NCBI RefSeq assembly: GCF_019090165.1
Contig: NZ_JAHRIB010000212.1
Location: forward strand, 186,001-250,000
Reading direction: 5' to 3'
Source: Streptomyces sp. BV286
GTDB taxonomy: Bacteria > Actinomycetota > Actinomycetes > Streptomycetales > Streptomycetaceae
DNA length: 64,000 bases
Shown: positions 51,059 through 58,703 of the stretch, piece after piece
Layout of the letters: every line of letters starts with the position of its first letter
How positions within the stretch are numbered: position 1 is the first letter of the stretch
Notes under the pieces: model-generated
Told to the model about the DNA's origin: nothing
Database searches by the model: none
Seen by the model: the letters and a program-made list of their open reading frames with translations, nothing else
Translations under genes and position numbers: made by a program

Positions 51059-51074
51059 TTTCCTGGACAAGAAA
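51059..51074. promoter_or_regulatory. candidate ArsR operator
   Basis: TTTCCTGGACAAGAAA has the symmetry TTTC-n-TG-nn-CA-n-GAAA. It lies 25 bp upstream of the ArsR-type start codon in a rare AT-rich patch (51051-51080), where the promoter must be. Confidence 0.5.
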
Positions 51075-51098
51075 AGTTTTCGGTGAGACGGTGGAGTC

Positions 51099-51770
51099 AT
51101 GTTGGACGTGACGGTGATCGAGGACCCGGCGGCAGCTGTCGTCTCGCTGGACCCCATAAGGGCCAGGCTCCTTGCCGAGCTGACGGGCGGCCCCGCGTCG
51201 GCCGCCATGCTCGCCGGCAAGGTCGGTCTGCCCAGACAGAAGGTGAACTACCACCTGAAGGAGCTGGAGCGGCACGGACTGGTCGAGCTGGCGGGCGAGC
51301 GCCGCAAGGGCAATGTCACCGAGCGGCTGATGCGGGCCACCGCCGCGTCGTACGTCATCTCACCGCTCGCGCTCGCCGCCGTGCAGCCCGACCCGGACCG
51401 TTTCCGCGACCAGCTCTCCGCCCGCTGGCTGCTCGCGCTCGGCGCCCGGCTCGTACGGGACGTCGGCTCGCTGATCACCGGGGCGGCCAAGGCCCACAAG
51501 CGGCTCGCCACCTACGCGCTGGACGGCGAGGTGCGCTTCGCGTCGGCCGCCGACCGTGCCGCGTTCATCCAGGAACTCACGGCCGGCGTCGGCGCCCTGA
51601 TCCGCAAGTACGACGCCGGCGACGCCGAGGGCGGCCGGGACCACCGCATCGTCGTCGCCGTCCACCCCACGGTCAAAGCGGGGGAGCGCCCGGTCGGGCC
51701 GCCCTCGCCCGGGACACGCCCACCCGAGACGCCCTCGGCCGTGTCCGAACTCACCGATCCACACGCCTAG
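51099..51770 (+). CDS. ArsR-family winged-helix regulator
   Basis: 223 residues, ATG 51099 with GGTGGAG upstream. HTH: LDPIRARLLAELTGGPASAAMLAGKVGLPRQKVNYHLKELERHGLVELAGERRKGNVTERLMRATAASYV (residues 17-86). There are no metal-binding cysteines in the recognition helix, so it is not a classical metal sensor. The remaining part is helical and ends in a Pro-rich tail. The next gene, 20 bp on, encodes an SRPBCC protein, the usual partner of this ArsR subtype. Confidence 0.9.
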   Translation: MLDVTVIEDPAAAVVSLDPIRARLLAELTGGPASAAMLAGKVGLPRQKVNYHLKELERHGLVELAGERRKGNVTERLMRATAASYVISPLALAAVQPDPDRFRDQLSARWLLALGARLVRDVGSLITGAAKAHKRLATYALDGEVRFASAADRAAFIQELTAGVGALIRKYDAGDAEGGRDHRIVVAVHPTVKAGERPVGPPSPGTRPPETPSAVSELTDPHA

Positions 51771-51790
51771 TTCACGCGCAGGAGCCCACC

Positions 51791-52528
51791 ATGTCCAAGG
51801 AATTCGAGATCGCCCGCGAGTTCGAGGTCGATGCCACGCCCGACCAGGTGTGGGACGCCTTCACCAGCGGTACCGGCGGCTGGCTGTGGCCGCTCGATCC
51901 GCCGGAGCCGCGCGTGGGTGGCAAGGGGCCCTTCGGGTCCGAGGTCGTCACCTGGGACCCGCCGCACCGCTACACCAACCGTGTCGAGGACGTCGAGGGA
52001 ATCTCCGAGCAGACCGTCAACCAGCTCGACTACACCGTCGAGTCCCGTGACGGCGGCCGGCGCGCCTGGGTGCGGTACGTGCACAGCGGCATCTTCGTCG
52101 ACGACTGGGACAACCAGTACGACGGCGCCGCCAAGCACACGGACTTCTACTTGCACACCCTTCGCGAGTACCTGACGGGCTTCGCGGCCCGGCCGGCCGC
52201 CTTCGCCACGTTCGACGGACCCGACGCGTCCAAGGCGTCCGGCGCCTTCACCGTCGTCGGCCGGGCGCTCGGCCTCGCGGACGACACCGCCGCGGGAGCA
52301 CGCGTACGGGTCCAGGGCCCCGACGGGCAGCAGTTCGACGCCGTGCTCGACTACCGCGACCCGTACTTCATCGGGCTGCGGACCGACGACGCCCTCATCC
52401 GCTTCTTCGGGCGCAACCACTGGGGTGCGCCGGTCGGCATCAGCGTCCACGACTTCGCACCGGACGCCGACGCCGAGCGGAACGAGACCGCCTGGCAGGG
52501 CTGGCTCGACCACGCCTTCAAAGCCTGA
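51791..52528 (+). CDS. SRPBCC/AHSA1-domain protein
   Basis: 245 residues, ATG 51791 with CAGGAG upstream. The N-terminal half shows the START-like pattern EFEIAREFEVDATPDQVWDAFTSGTGGWLWPLDPPEPRVGGKGPFGSEVVTWDPPHRYTNRVE, and the middle YTVESRDGGRRAWVRYVHSGIFVDDW. The C-terminal 90 residues (FTVVGRALGLADDTAAGARVRV...) form an additional domain. Proteins of this group bind hydrophobic ligands; the ligand here is unknown. It forms an operon with arsR and ends before a terminator. Confidence 0.87.
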   Translation: MSKEFEIAREFEVDATPDQVWDAFTSGTGGWLWPLDPPEPRVGGKGPFGSEVVTWDPPHRYTNRVEDVEGISEQTVNQLDYTVESRDGGRRAWVRYVHSGIFVDDWDNQYDGAAKHTDFYLHTLREYLTGFAARPAAFATFDGPDASKASGAFTVVGRALGLADDTAAGARVRVQGPDGQQFDAVLDYRDPYFIGLRTDDALIRFFGRNHWGAPVGISVHDFAPDADAERNETAWQGWLDHAFKA

Positions 52529-52557
52529 GCCCTTCCCCTTCCCGAAGGGCGCAACGA

Positions 52558-52594
52558 CCGAGCCCGGCCCCCCTGACATCGGGGCCGGGCTCGG
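52558..52594. terminator. terminator after SRPBCC gene
   Basis: CCGAGCCCGGCCCC pairs with its exact complement (14 bp) around a 9-nt loop. It lies between convergent genes. Confidence 0.85.
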
Positions 52595-52620
52595 TGGCGT
52601 ACGGCCGGAGAACCTCCGGC

Positions 52621-52671
52621 GGGACCGCAGCGGCTACGGGACCGCAGCGGCTACGGGACCGCAGCGGCTAC
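52621..52671. repeat. 17-bp tandem repeat x3 overlapping the nuclease stop codon
   Basis: GGGACCGCAGCGGCTAC is repeated three times exactly. The third copy supplies the TAG stop of the nuclease gene on the minus strand; the other two lie just beyond it. Confidence 0.92.
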
Positions 52672-54500
52672 GGGCGGAAGCGCAGCACCTGCGGGTCGTG
52701 GTCGCTGATCTGGTCGGAGAACTCCGAGTTGATGTGCACGCTGTCGTAACTGAAGTCGCAGTCCTTGCGGATCGACGGGCTGATCAGGATCTGGTCCAGG
52801 ACCTGGCTGTTGCCCTGGTAGTCGTAGCTGTAACGCTCGCTCTTCGGCAGGGACTTGACGGCCGACCACAGGACGCCGTCGTCCTCCAGGAGCTTCGTCG
52901 TCTGCGAGAACTCGAAGTCGTTGATGTCGCCGAGCGTGACGACGTCCGCGTTCTTCTGCTTCGCCAGGATGTCCTTGACGAACGCGTTCACCGCGGTCGC
53001 CTGGAGGTGGCGCTGGGTCTCCGAGCTGCGCGCCGGCGGCTGGAACTGCGAGTGCAGGGCCTGGTCGCCGCCCTTCGACGCGAAGTGGTTCGCGATCACG
53101 AAGACCGGCTCGCCGCGGAAGGAGAACTCGCCCGCGAGCGGCTTGCGGCTGTTCGTCCACGCGGCGTTCGCCGGGTCGATACGCCCCGGGGAGACCGTCA
53201 GCCGCGCCTTGCCCTGCACCTTCGTGACGCCCACGGCGGTCGAGGCGTCGCCGCCCGCGCGGTCCACGAAGGAGACACGTGCCGGGTTGTAGAGGAACGC
53301 CTGACGGATGTTGCCGCCCGGCTCACCGCCGTCCGCGAGGTTCACCGGGTCGATGGAACGCCACTCGTACGCAGGACCGCCCGCGGCGACGATCGCGTCG
53401 ACCAGCTTCTGCATCGTCTGGTCGGCGGCGACCGTACCGTCGTTCTTCGCGCCGTTGTTGTCCTGGATCTCCTCCAGGGACACGATGTCGGGGGCCTGGA
53501 GGTGGTCCACGATCGCGGCCGCGTGCTCGGCGAACGTGCCGTCCGTCGGGTCGAGGTTCTCGACGTTGTACGTCGCCACCGCGAGCTCCGAACGCGACTG
53601 CTTGCGCGTCGTCTCACGCTCCAGGCCGCCGGACTTCACCGTGCCCAGGGTGCGGGCGGTCAGCGTATAGCCGCCGAACTGGGTGTAGTCGAGCGGGCCC
53701 TCGGTGGTGCCCTTCAGCGTGTCACCGACGTTCGCCGTCGGGAACGGCTCGGTGGCGCTCGGGATCAGCGACTGGATCTGCAGCCGGCCGGTGTTCTGCT
53801 CGGAGTAGGCGCCGTAGACGGTGCCGCCGCGGCGGTTCGGGTTCTCGTGCGGCTTGACCGTCACCCACAGCTCGGAGAAGGGGTCGGTCGCGGTGACCAC
53901 GCGCGAGGAGCCGATCGCGACGTTCATGCCCTCCAGGGACTCGTAGCGGTCGAGGGCGTACTTCTTGGGCCGCAGTGTCAGGTTGCCCACCGAACCGCTC
54001 GCCGCGGCGTCGCCCTCGGGCGCGTACACGGAGGGGACGGAACGGCTGTCGATGACCGTGGCCTTCGGCAGCGCGTTGCCGCTCGACACCACCGTCACCG
54101 TCGGCCGGACGATCTCGGTGACCGACTGGTTGCCGGAGGCTGCGCCGCCCGGCACGAACTCCGTGACCGTGCCCGAGACGGTCACCGAGTCGCCGACCGC
54201 GACCTTCGGCGTGGAGCTCGTGAAGACGAAGACGCCCTCACTGGTGGCCGGGTCGGCGTCCGCGGACGGACCCTGGATCCAGAAGCCGCGGGACGAACCG
54301 TAGGTCCGTACCCCCGTGACGATGCCGGCCACGTCCGTGACCTGCTGGCCCGCGAGCGGGGACGTCCGGGTGGAGCCCTGGATGTCGTGGACGGCGACGG
54401 CATCCGCGTGAGCGGGCGAGATGAGAACCACCGAGGAAACCGTGGAACAGACGGCTGCGACGGTGAGCGCGGCTATGCGCGCGGAAGACTTGCTCGGCAA
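52668..54500 (-). CDS. secreted endonuclease/exonuclease/phosphatase-family nuclease (ExeM/NucH-like)
   Basis: 610 residues from TTG 54500, chosen because GGAGGG sits six bases upstream and a signal peptide then starts at once (KSSARIAALTVAAVCSTVSSVVLISPAHA, cleaved near residue 31). An N-terminal OB-like domain (VHDIQGSTRTSPLAGQQVTDVAGIVTGV, residues about 34-150) precedes the metal-dependent nuclease domain. That domain is marked by LAVATYNVENLDP, DIVSLEEIQDNN, VIANHFASKGGD, VVTLGDINDFEFS and ISDHDPQVLRF, which supply the catalytic Asn, Glu, His, Asp-Asn and Asp-His residues of the EEP fold. It degrades extracellular DNA, probably to scavenge phosphate. Confidence 0.92.
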   Translation of the reverse strand: MPSKSSARIAALTVAAVCSTVSSVVLISPAHADAVAVHDIQGSTRTSPLAGQQVTDVAGIVTGVRTYGSSRGFWIQGPSADADPATSEGVFVFTSSTPKVAVGDSVTVSGTVTEFVPGGAASGNQSVTEIVRPTVTVVSSGNALPKATVIDSRSVPSVYAPEGDAAASGSVGNLTLRPKKYALDRYESLEGMNVAIGSSRVVTATDPFSELWVTVKPHENPNRRGGTVYGAYSEQNTGRLQIQSLIPSATEPFPTANVGDTLKGTTEGPLDYTQFGGYTLTARTLGTVKSGGLERETTRKQSRSELAVATYNVENLDPTDGTFAEHAAAIVDHLQAPDIVSLEEIQDNNGAKNDGTVAADQTMQKLVDAIVAAGGPAYEWRSIDPVNLADGGEPGGNIRQAFLYNPARVSFVDRAGGDASTAVGVTKVQGKARLTVSPGRIDPANAAWTNSRKPLAGEFSFRGEPVFVIANHFASKGGDQALHSQFQPPARSSETQRHLQATAVNAFVKDILAKQKNADVVTLGDINDFEFSQTTKLLEDDGVLWSAVKSLPKSERYSYDYQGNSQVLDQILISPSIRKDCDFSYDSVHINSEFSDQISDHDPQVLRFRP

Positions 54501-54624
54501 CGAAATCCCTCCGGGGACGTGCGTGGGCGCCGGGACGAGGGCGGAACATTCGACGGATGAGGGTGGAGCGGTGCGACAGGACGAACGCGAAGCCGTGGGG
54601 AGCCGCGACCGGTGGGGCGGTCGG

Positions 54625-54680
54625 TGACGCGCGTAGAAGCAGGGCACGGAGTTGCTACCCGTGAGTTTCTACGCGCGTCA
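54625..54680 (-). repeat. 14-bp inverted repeat in nuclease 5' region
   Basis: TGACGCGCGTAGAA (54625-54638) and TTCTACGCGCGTCA (54667-54680) are exact complements 28 nt apart. In RNA they would form a stable long-loop hairpin in the nuclease leader; in DNA they may be paired protein sites. Confidence 0.7.
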
Positions 54681-54713
54681 ATCTCGTGTCTGGCCACGGC
54701 ACTTGTCAAGGTT

Positions 54714-54747
54714 TCCGGGGTTAACACTTCTGACAGGTTCATGAACC
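54714..54747 (-). promoter_or_regulatory. possible degenerate PHO box / palindrome upstream of nuclease
   Basis: Read on the minus strand, GTTCATGAACC is followed at 11 nt by TGTCAGAAGTG, then GTTAACCCCGG offset by one base. Only the first unit matches the PHO-box core GTTCA well. The first unit is also part of the palindrome GGTTCATGAACC, so another regulator is equally possible. Confidence 0.3.
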
Positions 54748-54955
54748 GGGCGGCATGGGTCCAAATCCGTCTAGGCTGAGGGCTGCATTTCCGGGGCGGC
54801 TCATGAGCGTTCTCCGGACGGCCCGCGGACCTCGCGCGTTTCGTGGCTCGCGGACCCCGTGGACGTCAGGTTCGTCCGTGACGGCCGTCGGAAATGTGCG
54901 TCCGAGACGGACGCCGAGATGCACGTCCGACTGTTCGTCCTAGGAGAACCAGCCG

Positions 54956-56383
54956 ATGTCAGACAGCTCCCCCCTGCCGCCGGTGCGTCTGCACTCCGAA
55001 GCGGAGCTCGCACGGGACGCGCTTGCCACACCGCTTCTCTCCCGTGCCGTGCGGCTCGCCCGCTGGGCCGGCCCGGACACCCGGGTCGGTGCCGGTGGCG
55101 AACTCGTCGAGGAACTGCTGCCGGCCGCCGCCGCGGAACTGGCGCTCGACGGCGAGGACGCCGCGGCCTGTGCGAGCGAGGCCTGGCGGGTGGCCGTGGA
55201 CACCGGGCTCGTCGCGGTCGTGGACGAGGAGGAGGGCACGGTCACCGCCGGCGCCGACCTGGGTGCCGTCCTGTCGGGTGCGCCGCAGGACGTGCTGGGC
55301 CTGTGGCTCGGCGCCCTGGAGACGGTGCTGGCCGACGCGAGCGTGCCCGACCTCGACGACCTCATGGAGGCCGTGGACGAGGGCGGCGAGATCGACTTCT
55401 CCGCACTGGACTGGGATCCCGAGGCGGAGGCCGAGTTCCTCGACGGGGTGCTCGGCAACCTCTATCTGCTGACCGCCGGCGAGGACGCGCCCGGTGACGG
55501 CCAGGTACCGCTGCCCGCCCTCGCCGCGTCGATGATCGTGCCGGACGACATGGGGGAACCCACCAACGACGTCCTGGAGCAGGTGTCGGACGCGATGATG
55601 CGCCTCGACGACCAGTTCCGGCTCCTGGAGCCGGTCGGCCTCGTCGACTTCCAGCCCGTCGACGAGGCACTCATGGCCGACATCGACGAGGAGCCCGCCG
55701 AGCCCGTGGACGACACGGACGTCTCCCGGTACGGGATGGTGCGGCTCACCCCGCTCGGGATGTACGGCATCAGGGCGCGGCTCCTGGAGGCCGGGTTCGC
55801 GGCGCCCGCGGTGGGCGACCTCGCGGACAAGGGGGCCGACGTGCTCCTCGACAGCACCTCCACGTTCCCTCCGACGGCCGCACAGGCGGAGACCGAGCAG
55901 TGGCTCGCACGGCGTGAACCCCTCGCGGCCGCACGGGAGTTGCTCACCGCGGCCCGGGGCGCCGACGCGGGGGCGCCGCTGCGCCGGCTGCGCTGCCAGC
56001 AGGCCCTGTCCCTGGTCGGCACGGAGGCCTCGCCCGCGCTGCGCGAGGTGCTCGACGATGCCGAGCTGGGTGGGCTCGCCCGGGTCTGGCTCGCCGAGCG
56101 GGGCGTACCGGACGTGCCCGCGCCGTCCGAGGAGATGGTCTTCTGGCTGACGGTCGACACGATCGCGGCGCAGCTGGCCGCGGAGGGCAACTCGGAGGAG
56201 CTGCAGGCGCTCGTCGAGGGGCTCGCGGCCCAGCACGGCAGCTTCTTCGCGGCGGCCTGGCGGGTGGACCACCCCGCCACACCGGACGTGCTGGAGGCCA
56301 TGGGACGGCTGCACCCCGACAAGAAGGTCGCCAAGGAGGCCCGCAAGGCCGCGTTCAAGGCGCGGTCGCAGCAAGGGGGGTAG
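54956..56383 (+). CDS. acidic actinobacterial protein of unknown function
   Basis: 475 residues, ATG 54956 with TAGGAGAA upstream. Very rich in Ala, Leu, Glu and Asp, largely alpha-helical, no signal peptide or membrane span. Near residues 238-285 there is DTDVSRYGMVRLTPLGMYGIRARLLEAGF, which looks like a winged-helix element. The C-terminal 100 residues (LARVWLAERGVPDVPAPSEEMVFWLTVDTIAAQL...MGRLHPDKKVAKEARKAAFKARS) have HEAT-like texture. I do not recognise a function; similar proteins exist in many Streptomyces. Confidence 0.82.
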   Translation: MSDSSPLPPVRLHSEAELARDALATPLLSRAVRLARWAGPDTRVGAGGELVEELLPAAAAELALDGEDAAACASEAWRVAVDTGLVAVVDEEEGTVTAGADLGAVLSGAPQDVLGLWLGALETVLADASVPDLDDLMEAVDEGGEIDFSALDWDPEAEAEFLDGVLGNLYLLTAGEDAPGDGQVPLPALAASMIVPDDMGEPTNDVLEQVSDAMMRLDDQFRLLEPVGLVDFQPVDEALMADIDEEPAEPVDDTDVSRYGMVRLTPLGMYGIRARLLEAGFAAPAVGDLADKGADVLLDSTSTFPPTAAQAETEQWLARREPLAAARELLTAARGADAGAPLRRLRCQQALSLVGTEASPALREVLDDAELGGLARVWLAERGVPDVPAPSEEMVFWLTVDTIAAQLAAEGNSEELQALVEGLAAQHGSFFAAAWRVDHPATPDVLEAMGRLHPDKKVAKEARKAAFKARSQQGG

Positions 56384-56440
56384 AAGGGGGAGCGGGGCGA
56401 CCGCGAGCAGCATCCCCGGGAACACACCGGACGACAGGGG

Positions 56441-56677
56441 TCAGGGCTCGTCCGAGGGCTCCGGGTCGCCCATGGCGAGGACCCGTACCGGGACTCCTTC
56501 GAGCTCGTCCGGGACCACGTCCTGCGGGCTGAGGTGGTCGCGGGCCACCTTGCGGGTGACGAACACGACGATGACGTCCTCGCCGGAGTCCTCGTCGCGG
56601 CCGGTACCGACCCCGCTCACGTTGGCCAGTGCCATCAGCCGCTCCTCATGGAGCCGGCGTGCCTGACGTGCGTCCAC
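56441..56677 (-). CDS. small conserved protein of unknown function
   Basis: 78 residues from GTG 56677, chosen because GGGAGG lies nine bases upstream; an ATG 19 codons earlier has none. Sequence: a basic helix (ARQARRLHEERLMAL), then NVSGVGTGRDEDSGEDVIVVFVTRKVA and a C-terminal PDELEGVPVRVLAMG. The GVGTG ... EDVIVVFV ... LPxELEGVPV pattern recalls small proteins that share the strand pattern seen in peptidase-related chaperone-like domains. Function unknown. Confidence 0.7.
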   Translation of the reverse strand: MDARQARRLHEERLMALANVSGVGTGRDEDSGEDVIVVFVTRKVARDHLSPQDVVPDELEGVPVRVLAMGDPEPSDEP

Positions 56678-56835
56678 TTCGGCTCGCCTCCCATGGGTCG
56701 TGCGGGTCGTTGGTACCGAGATTATTCCGCCCAACAGTTCGGATGCGAGGAGTGTTGGGCCGTATGGGGTGTCGTCGGCCCGGACGGGCGGATCGAGCCG
56801 CGTTCACGCAAGGGGGGCCCGGGCCGTCGGACGGC

Positions 56836-56857
56836 GTTCAACCGGTGTTCAGCCACG
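56836..56857 (+). promoter_or_regulatory. PHO box (PhoP-binding direct repeats) upstream of phoX-like gene
   Basis: GTTCAACCGGT and GTTCAGCCACG are two adjacent 11-nt direct-repeat units. They match 9 and 10 of 11 positions of the Streptomyces PhoP unit G(G/T)TCAYYYR(G/C)G. The box lies 89 bp upstream of the phosphatase ATG. Confidence 0.8.
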
Positions 56858-56945
56858 GGCGGGACCGTGTGGCCGACAGCCGGGTCCGCCACCCTGCGCG
56901 CGTCACCCCTCGCCACGGTCACACTCCACCGTCACAGGAGACAGC

Positions 56946-58394
56946 ATGTCGCTCACCCGCAGGGACTTCGCCAGACGATCCGCGATCACCGGTGCCGGTG
57001 TCGCCCTGGTCGGCAGCGTCGGCACCCTCGCCACCGCGCCCGGCGCCCTCGCGTCCACGGACACCGAGACCGCGGGCGACGACGCCGACCGGCACGGCGG
57101 AGCCGTCGGCTACGGACCGCTCCTGCCCGACCCGAAGGGCATCCTCGCGCTGCCCGCCGGATTCTCGTACCGCGTCATCACCCACAGCGGCACGACCAGG
57201 CTGGAGTCGGGCGAGTTCACCCCCTCCAACCACGACGGCACGGCCGCGTTCGACGGCCCGCGCGGCACGACCCTCCTCGTCAACAACCACGAGCTGAAGG
57301 GCCCGCGCGCCAACTGGAAGTACCCGGTCCCGCTGACCGAGGGCCTCGTCTACGACCCGGCCGCGTCCGGCGGCTGCACCGTCGTCGAGGTGCGTCCCGG
57401 CGGCGCGGTCGCCGAGTGGGTCGGCATCGCCGGCACCTCCACCAACTGCGCGGGCGGCAGCACCCCGTGGGGCACCTGGCTCACCTGCGAGGAGAACTCC
57501 GACCGGGCCGGCGAGAACGGCATGACCAAGGACCACGGTTACGTCTTCGAGGTCGACCCCTGCGACCGCCGGGCCAACCGGAACCCCAAGCCCCTGAAGT
57601 TCTTCGGCCGGTACGACCACGAGGCCGTCGTCATCGACCCCAAGCGCGGCCACGCCTACCTCACCGAGGACGACTCCGAGCCCAACGGCCTGTTCTTCCG
57701 CTGGGTCCCGCCGAAGGGCTTCACCCACGGCCGCGGCAGGTTCCGTACCCTCGCCGACAACGCGGGCGTGCTCCAGGCACCCAAGTGCTACGACTCCGGC
57801 GGCCGTTACGTCGACGACCTGTCCCGCGCCACGAGGATCGGCACGGTGTACGGGGTCGACTGGGTCGACGTACCCGACCGCGACGGCCAAAAGACCGCCG
57901 TGCGCGAGCAGTTCGGCCCCGGCGAGGTCACCCGCGCCCGCAAGCTCGAAGGCATGTGGTGGGGCGACGGCGGCGCCTACCTCGTCTCCTCCTACGCCCG
58001 CGAGGAGAGCCCCGTCCAGCACGACGGCCAGGTCTGGTTCTACGACCCCAAGCGCCGCACGCTGACCCTGAAGGTGCTGCTGGGGGTCAACCCCGACCCG
58101 TCCAAGGACGGTGCCTTCGACGGTCCCGACAACATCACCGTCTCCCCGTACGGCGGCCTCGTCATCGCGGAGGACGGCGAGGGCGTCTCCCACCTCTTCG
58201 GCGCGACCGACAGCGGCCGCACCTATCCCATCGCCCGCAACGACCTGAACATCGGCACCGAGGCCGAGCCCGAGTTCAGCGAGTTCACCGGAGTCACCTT
58301 CTCGCCCGACGGACGCACCCTGTACGCCAACATTCAGGAGCCGGGCATCATGGTGGCCGTCAAGGGGCCGTGGAAGCGTCAGAAGCGCGGCTGA
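56946..58394 (+). CDS. PhoX/DUF839-family phosphatase, Tat-exported
   Basis: 482 residues, ATG 56946 with CAGGAGA upstream. Twin-arginine signal: LTRRDFARRSAITGAGVALVGSVGTLATAPGALA, cleaved near residue 38. The mature part is a beta-propeller of the PhoX/DUF839 type, with LLVNNHELKGPRANWKYP, GTSTNCAGGSTPWGTWLTCEEN, YDHEAVVIDPKRGHAYLTEDDSEPNGLFFRWVP and PDNITVSPYGGLVIAEDGEG containing the Glu/Asp/Arg ligands of the Ca/Fe cluster. It releases phosphate from organic esters outside the cell. The PHO box upstream indicates control by PhoRP. Confidence 0.93.
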   Translation: MSLTRRDFARRSAITGAGVALVGSVGTLATAPGALASTDTETAGDDADRHGGAVGYGPLLPDPKGILALPAGFSYRVITHSGTTRLESGEFTPSNHDGTAAFDGPRGTTLLVNNHELKGPRANWKYPVPLTEGLVYDPAASGGCTVVEVRPGGAVAEWVGIAGTSTNCAGGSTPWGTWLTCEENSDRAGENGMTKDHGYVFEVDPCDRRANRNPKPLKFFGRYDHEAVVIDPKRGHAYLTEDDSEPNGLFFRWVPPKGFTHGRGRFRTLADNAGVLQAPKCYDSGGRYVDDLSRATRIGTVYGVDWVDVPDRDGQKTAVREQFGPGEVTRARKLEGMWWGDGGAYLVSSYAREESPVQHDGQVWFYDPKRRTLTLKVLLGVNPDPSKDGAFDGPDNITVSPYGGLVIAEDGEGVSHLFGATDSGRTYPIARNDLNIGTEAEPEFSEFTGVTFSPDGRTLYANIQEPGIMVAVKGPWKRQKRG

Positions 58395-58462
58395 AATACG
58401 TGTCCCACAGCGGGAATTAAATCGCTCGCCCGAACCGCGGTACGCCTCCTAGAGTGAACAAC

Positions 58463-58600
58463 GTCCAGGTGCGAAGGCAGGACCTACTTCCACTGCTAAT
58501 GGGGCGGCCGCGGGTTCGAGTCCCGTCACCGGTACCACGCGCCGGTGTAGCTCAGGGGTCAGAGCACCTACGTCGGTTCCGCCGGCCTTGAACTCTGGAC
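58463..58600 (+). ncRNA. Y-RNA-like ncRNA 1 with tRNA-like module
   Basis: Ends pair to form the Ro-binding stem: GTCCAG (58463-58468) with CTGGAC (58595-58600) and GAAGGC (58473-58478) with GCCTTG (58585-58590). They are separated by the internal loop formed by GTGC and AACT. This matches the conserved Y-RNA helix (GGUCCGAAGG / CCUUGA in vertebrates). Inside are a T-arm CGGG-TTCGAGT-CCCG (58511-58525), an acceptor-like hairpin CACCGG / CCGGTG (58527-58547) and a D-arm GCTC / GAGC (58550-58565). The order T-acceptor-D is the permuted order known in bacterial YrlA RNAs. About 138 nt; exact ends are not known. Confidence 0.85.
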
Positions 58601-58612
58601 ACCACAACTTCA

Positions 58613-58692
58613 TGCACCTCCCGGTGCGAAGGCCGCGGCTACTTCTCTCTCAAAGAATCCCCGCCGCGGCCGACTTGATCTCGGGAGGCGCA
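58613..58692 (+). ncRNA. Y-RNA-like ncRNA 2, compact, no tRNA module
   Basis: About 80 nt. Outer stem TGC-A-CCTCCCG (58613-58623) pairs with CGGGAGG-C-GCA (58682-58692). After the internal loop GGTGCGAA / ACTTGATCT, GGCCGCGGC (58631-58639) pairs exactly with GCCGCGGCC (58663-58671) and closes a pyrimidine-rich loop. The GGTGCGAAGG and CTTGA elements match those of ncRNA 1 and the Ro-binding site of Y RNAs. It lacks T- and D-arm sequences altogether. Confidence 0.75.
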
Positions 58693-58703
58693 GCACATGG
58701 TGT

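Larger units (their letters stand above)
54501..54955. other. 455-bp divergent region upstream of nuclease and acidic-protein genes
   Basis: Holds a long 5' region for the nuclease with a 14-bp inverted repeat (54625-54680), a 12-bp palindrome GGTTCATGAACC (54736-54747) and a TTGACA hexamer on the minus strand (54699-54704 region). The last 190 bp contain the promoter of the acidic protein. I see no additional gene. Confidence 0.6.

Noticed and set aside
58505..58580. Possible tRNA genes suggested by TTCGAGT/TTCGAAT T-loops and TAGCTCA D-arms
   Set aside because: The arms occur in the order T, acceptor, D, without an anticodon arm or CCA-ready end; the segments fit Y-RNA tRNA-like modules instead.
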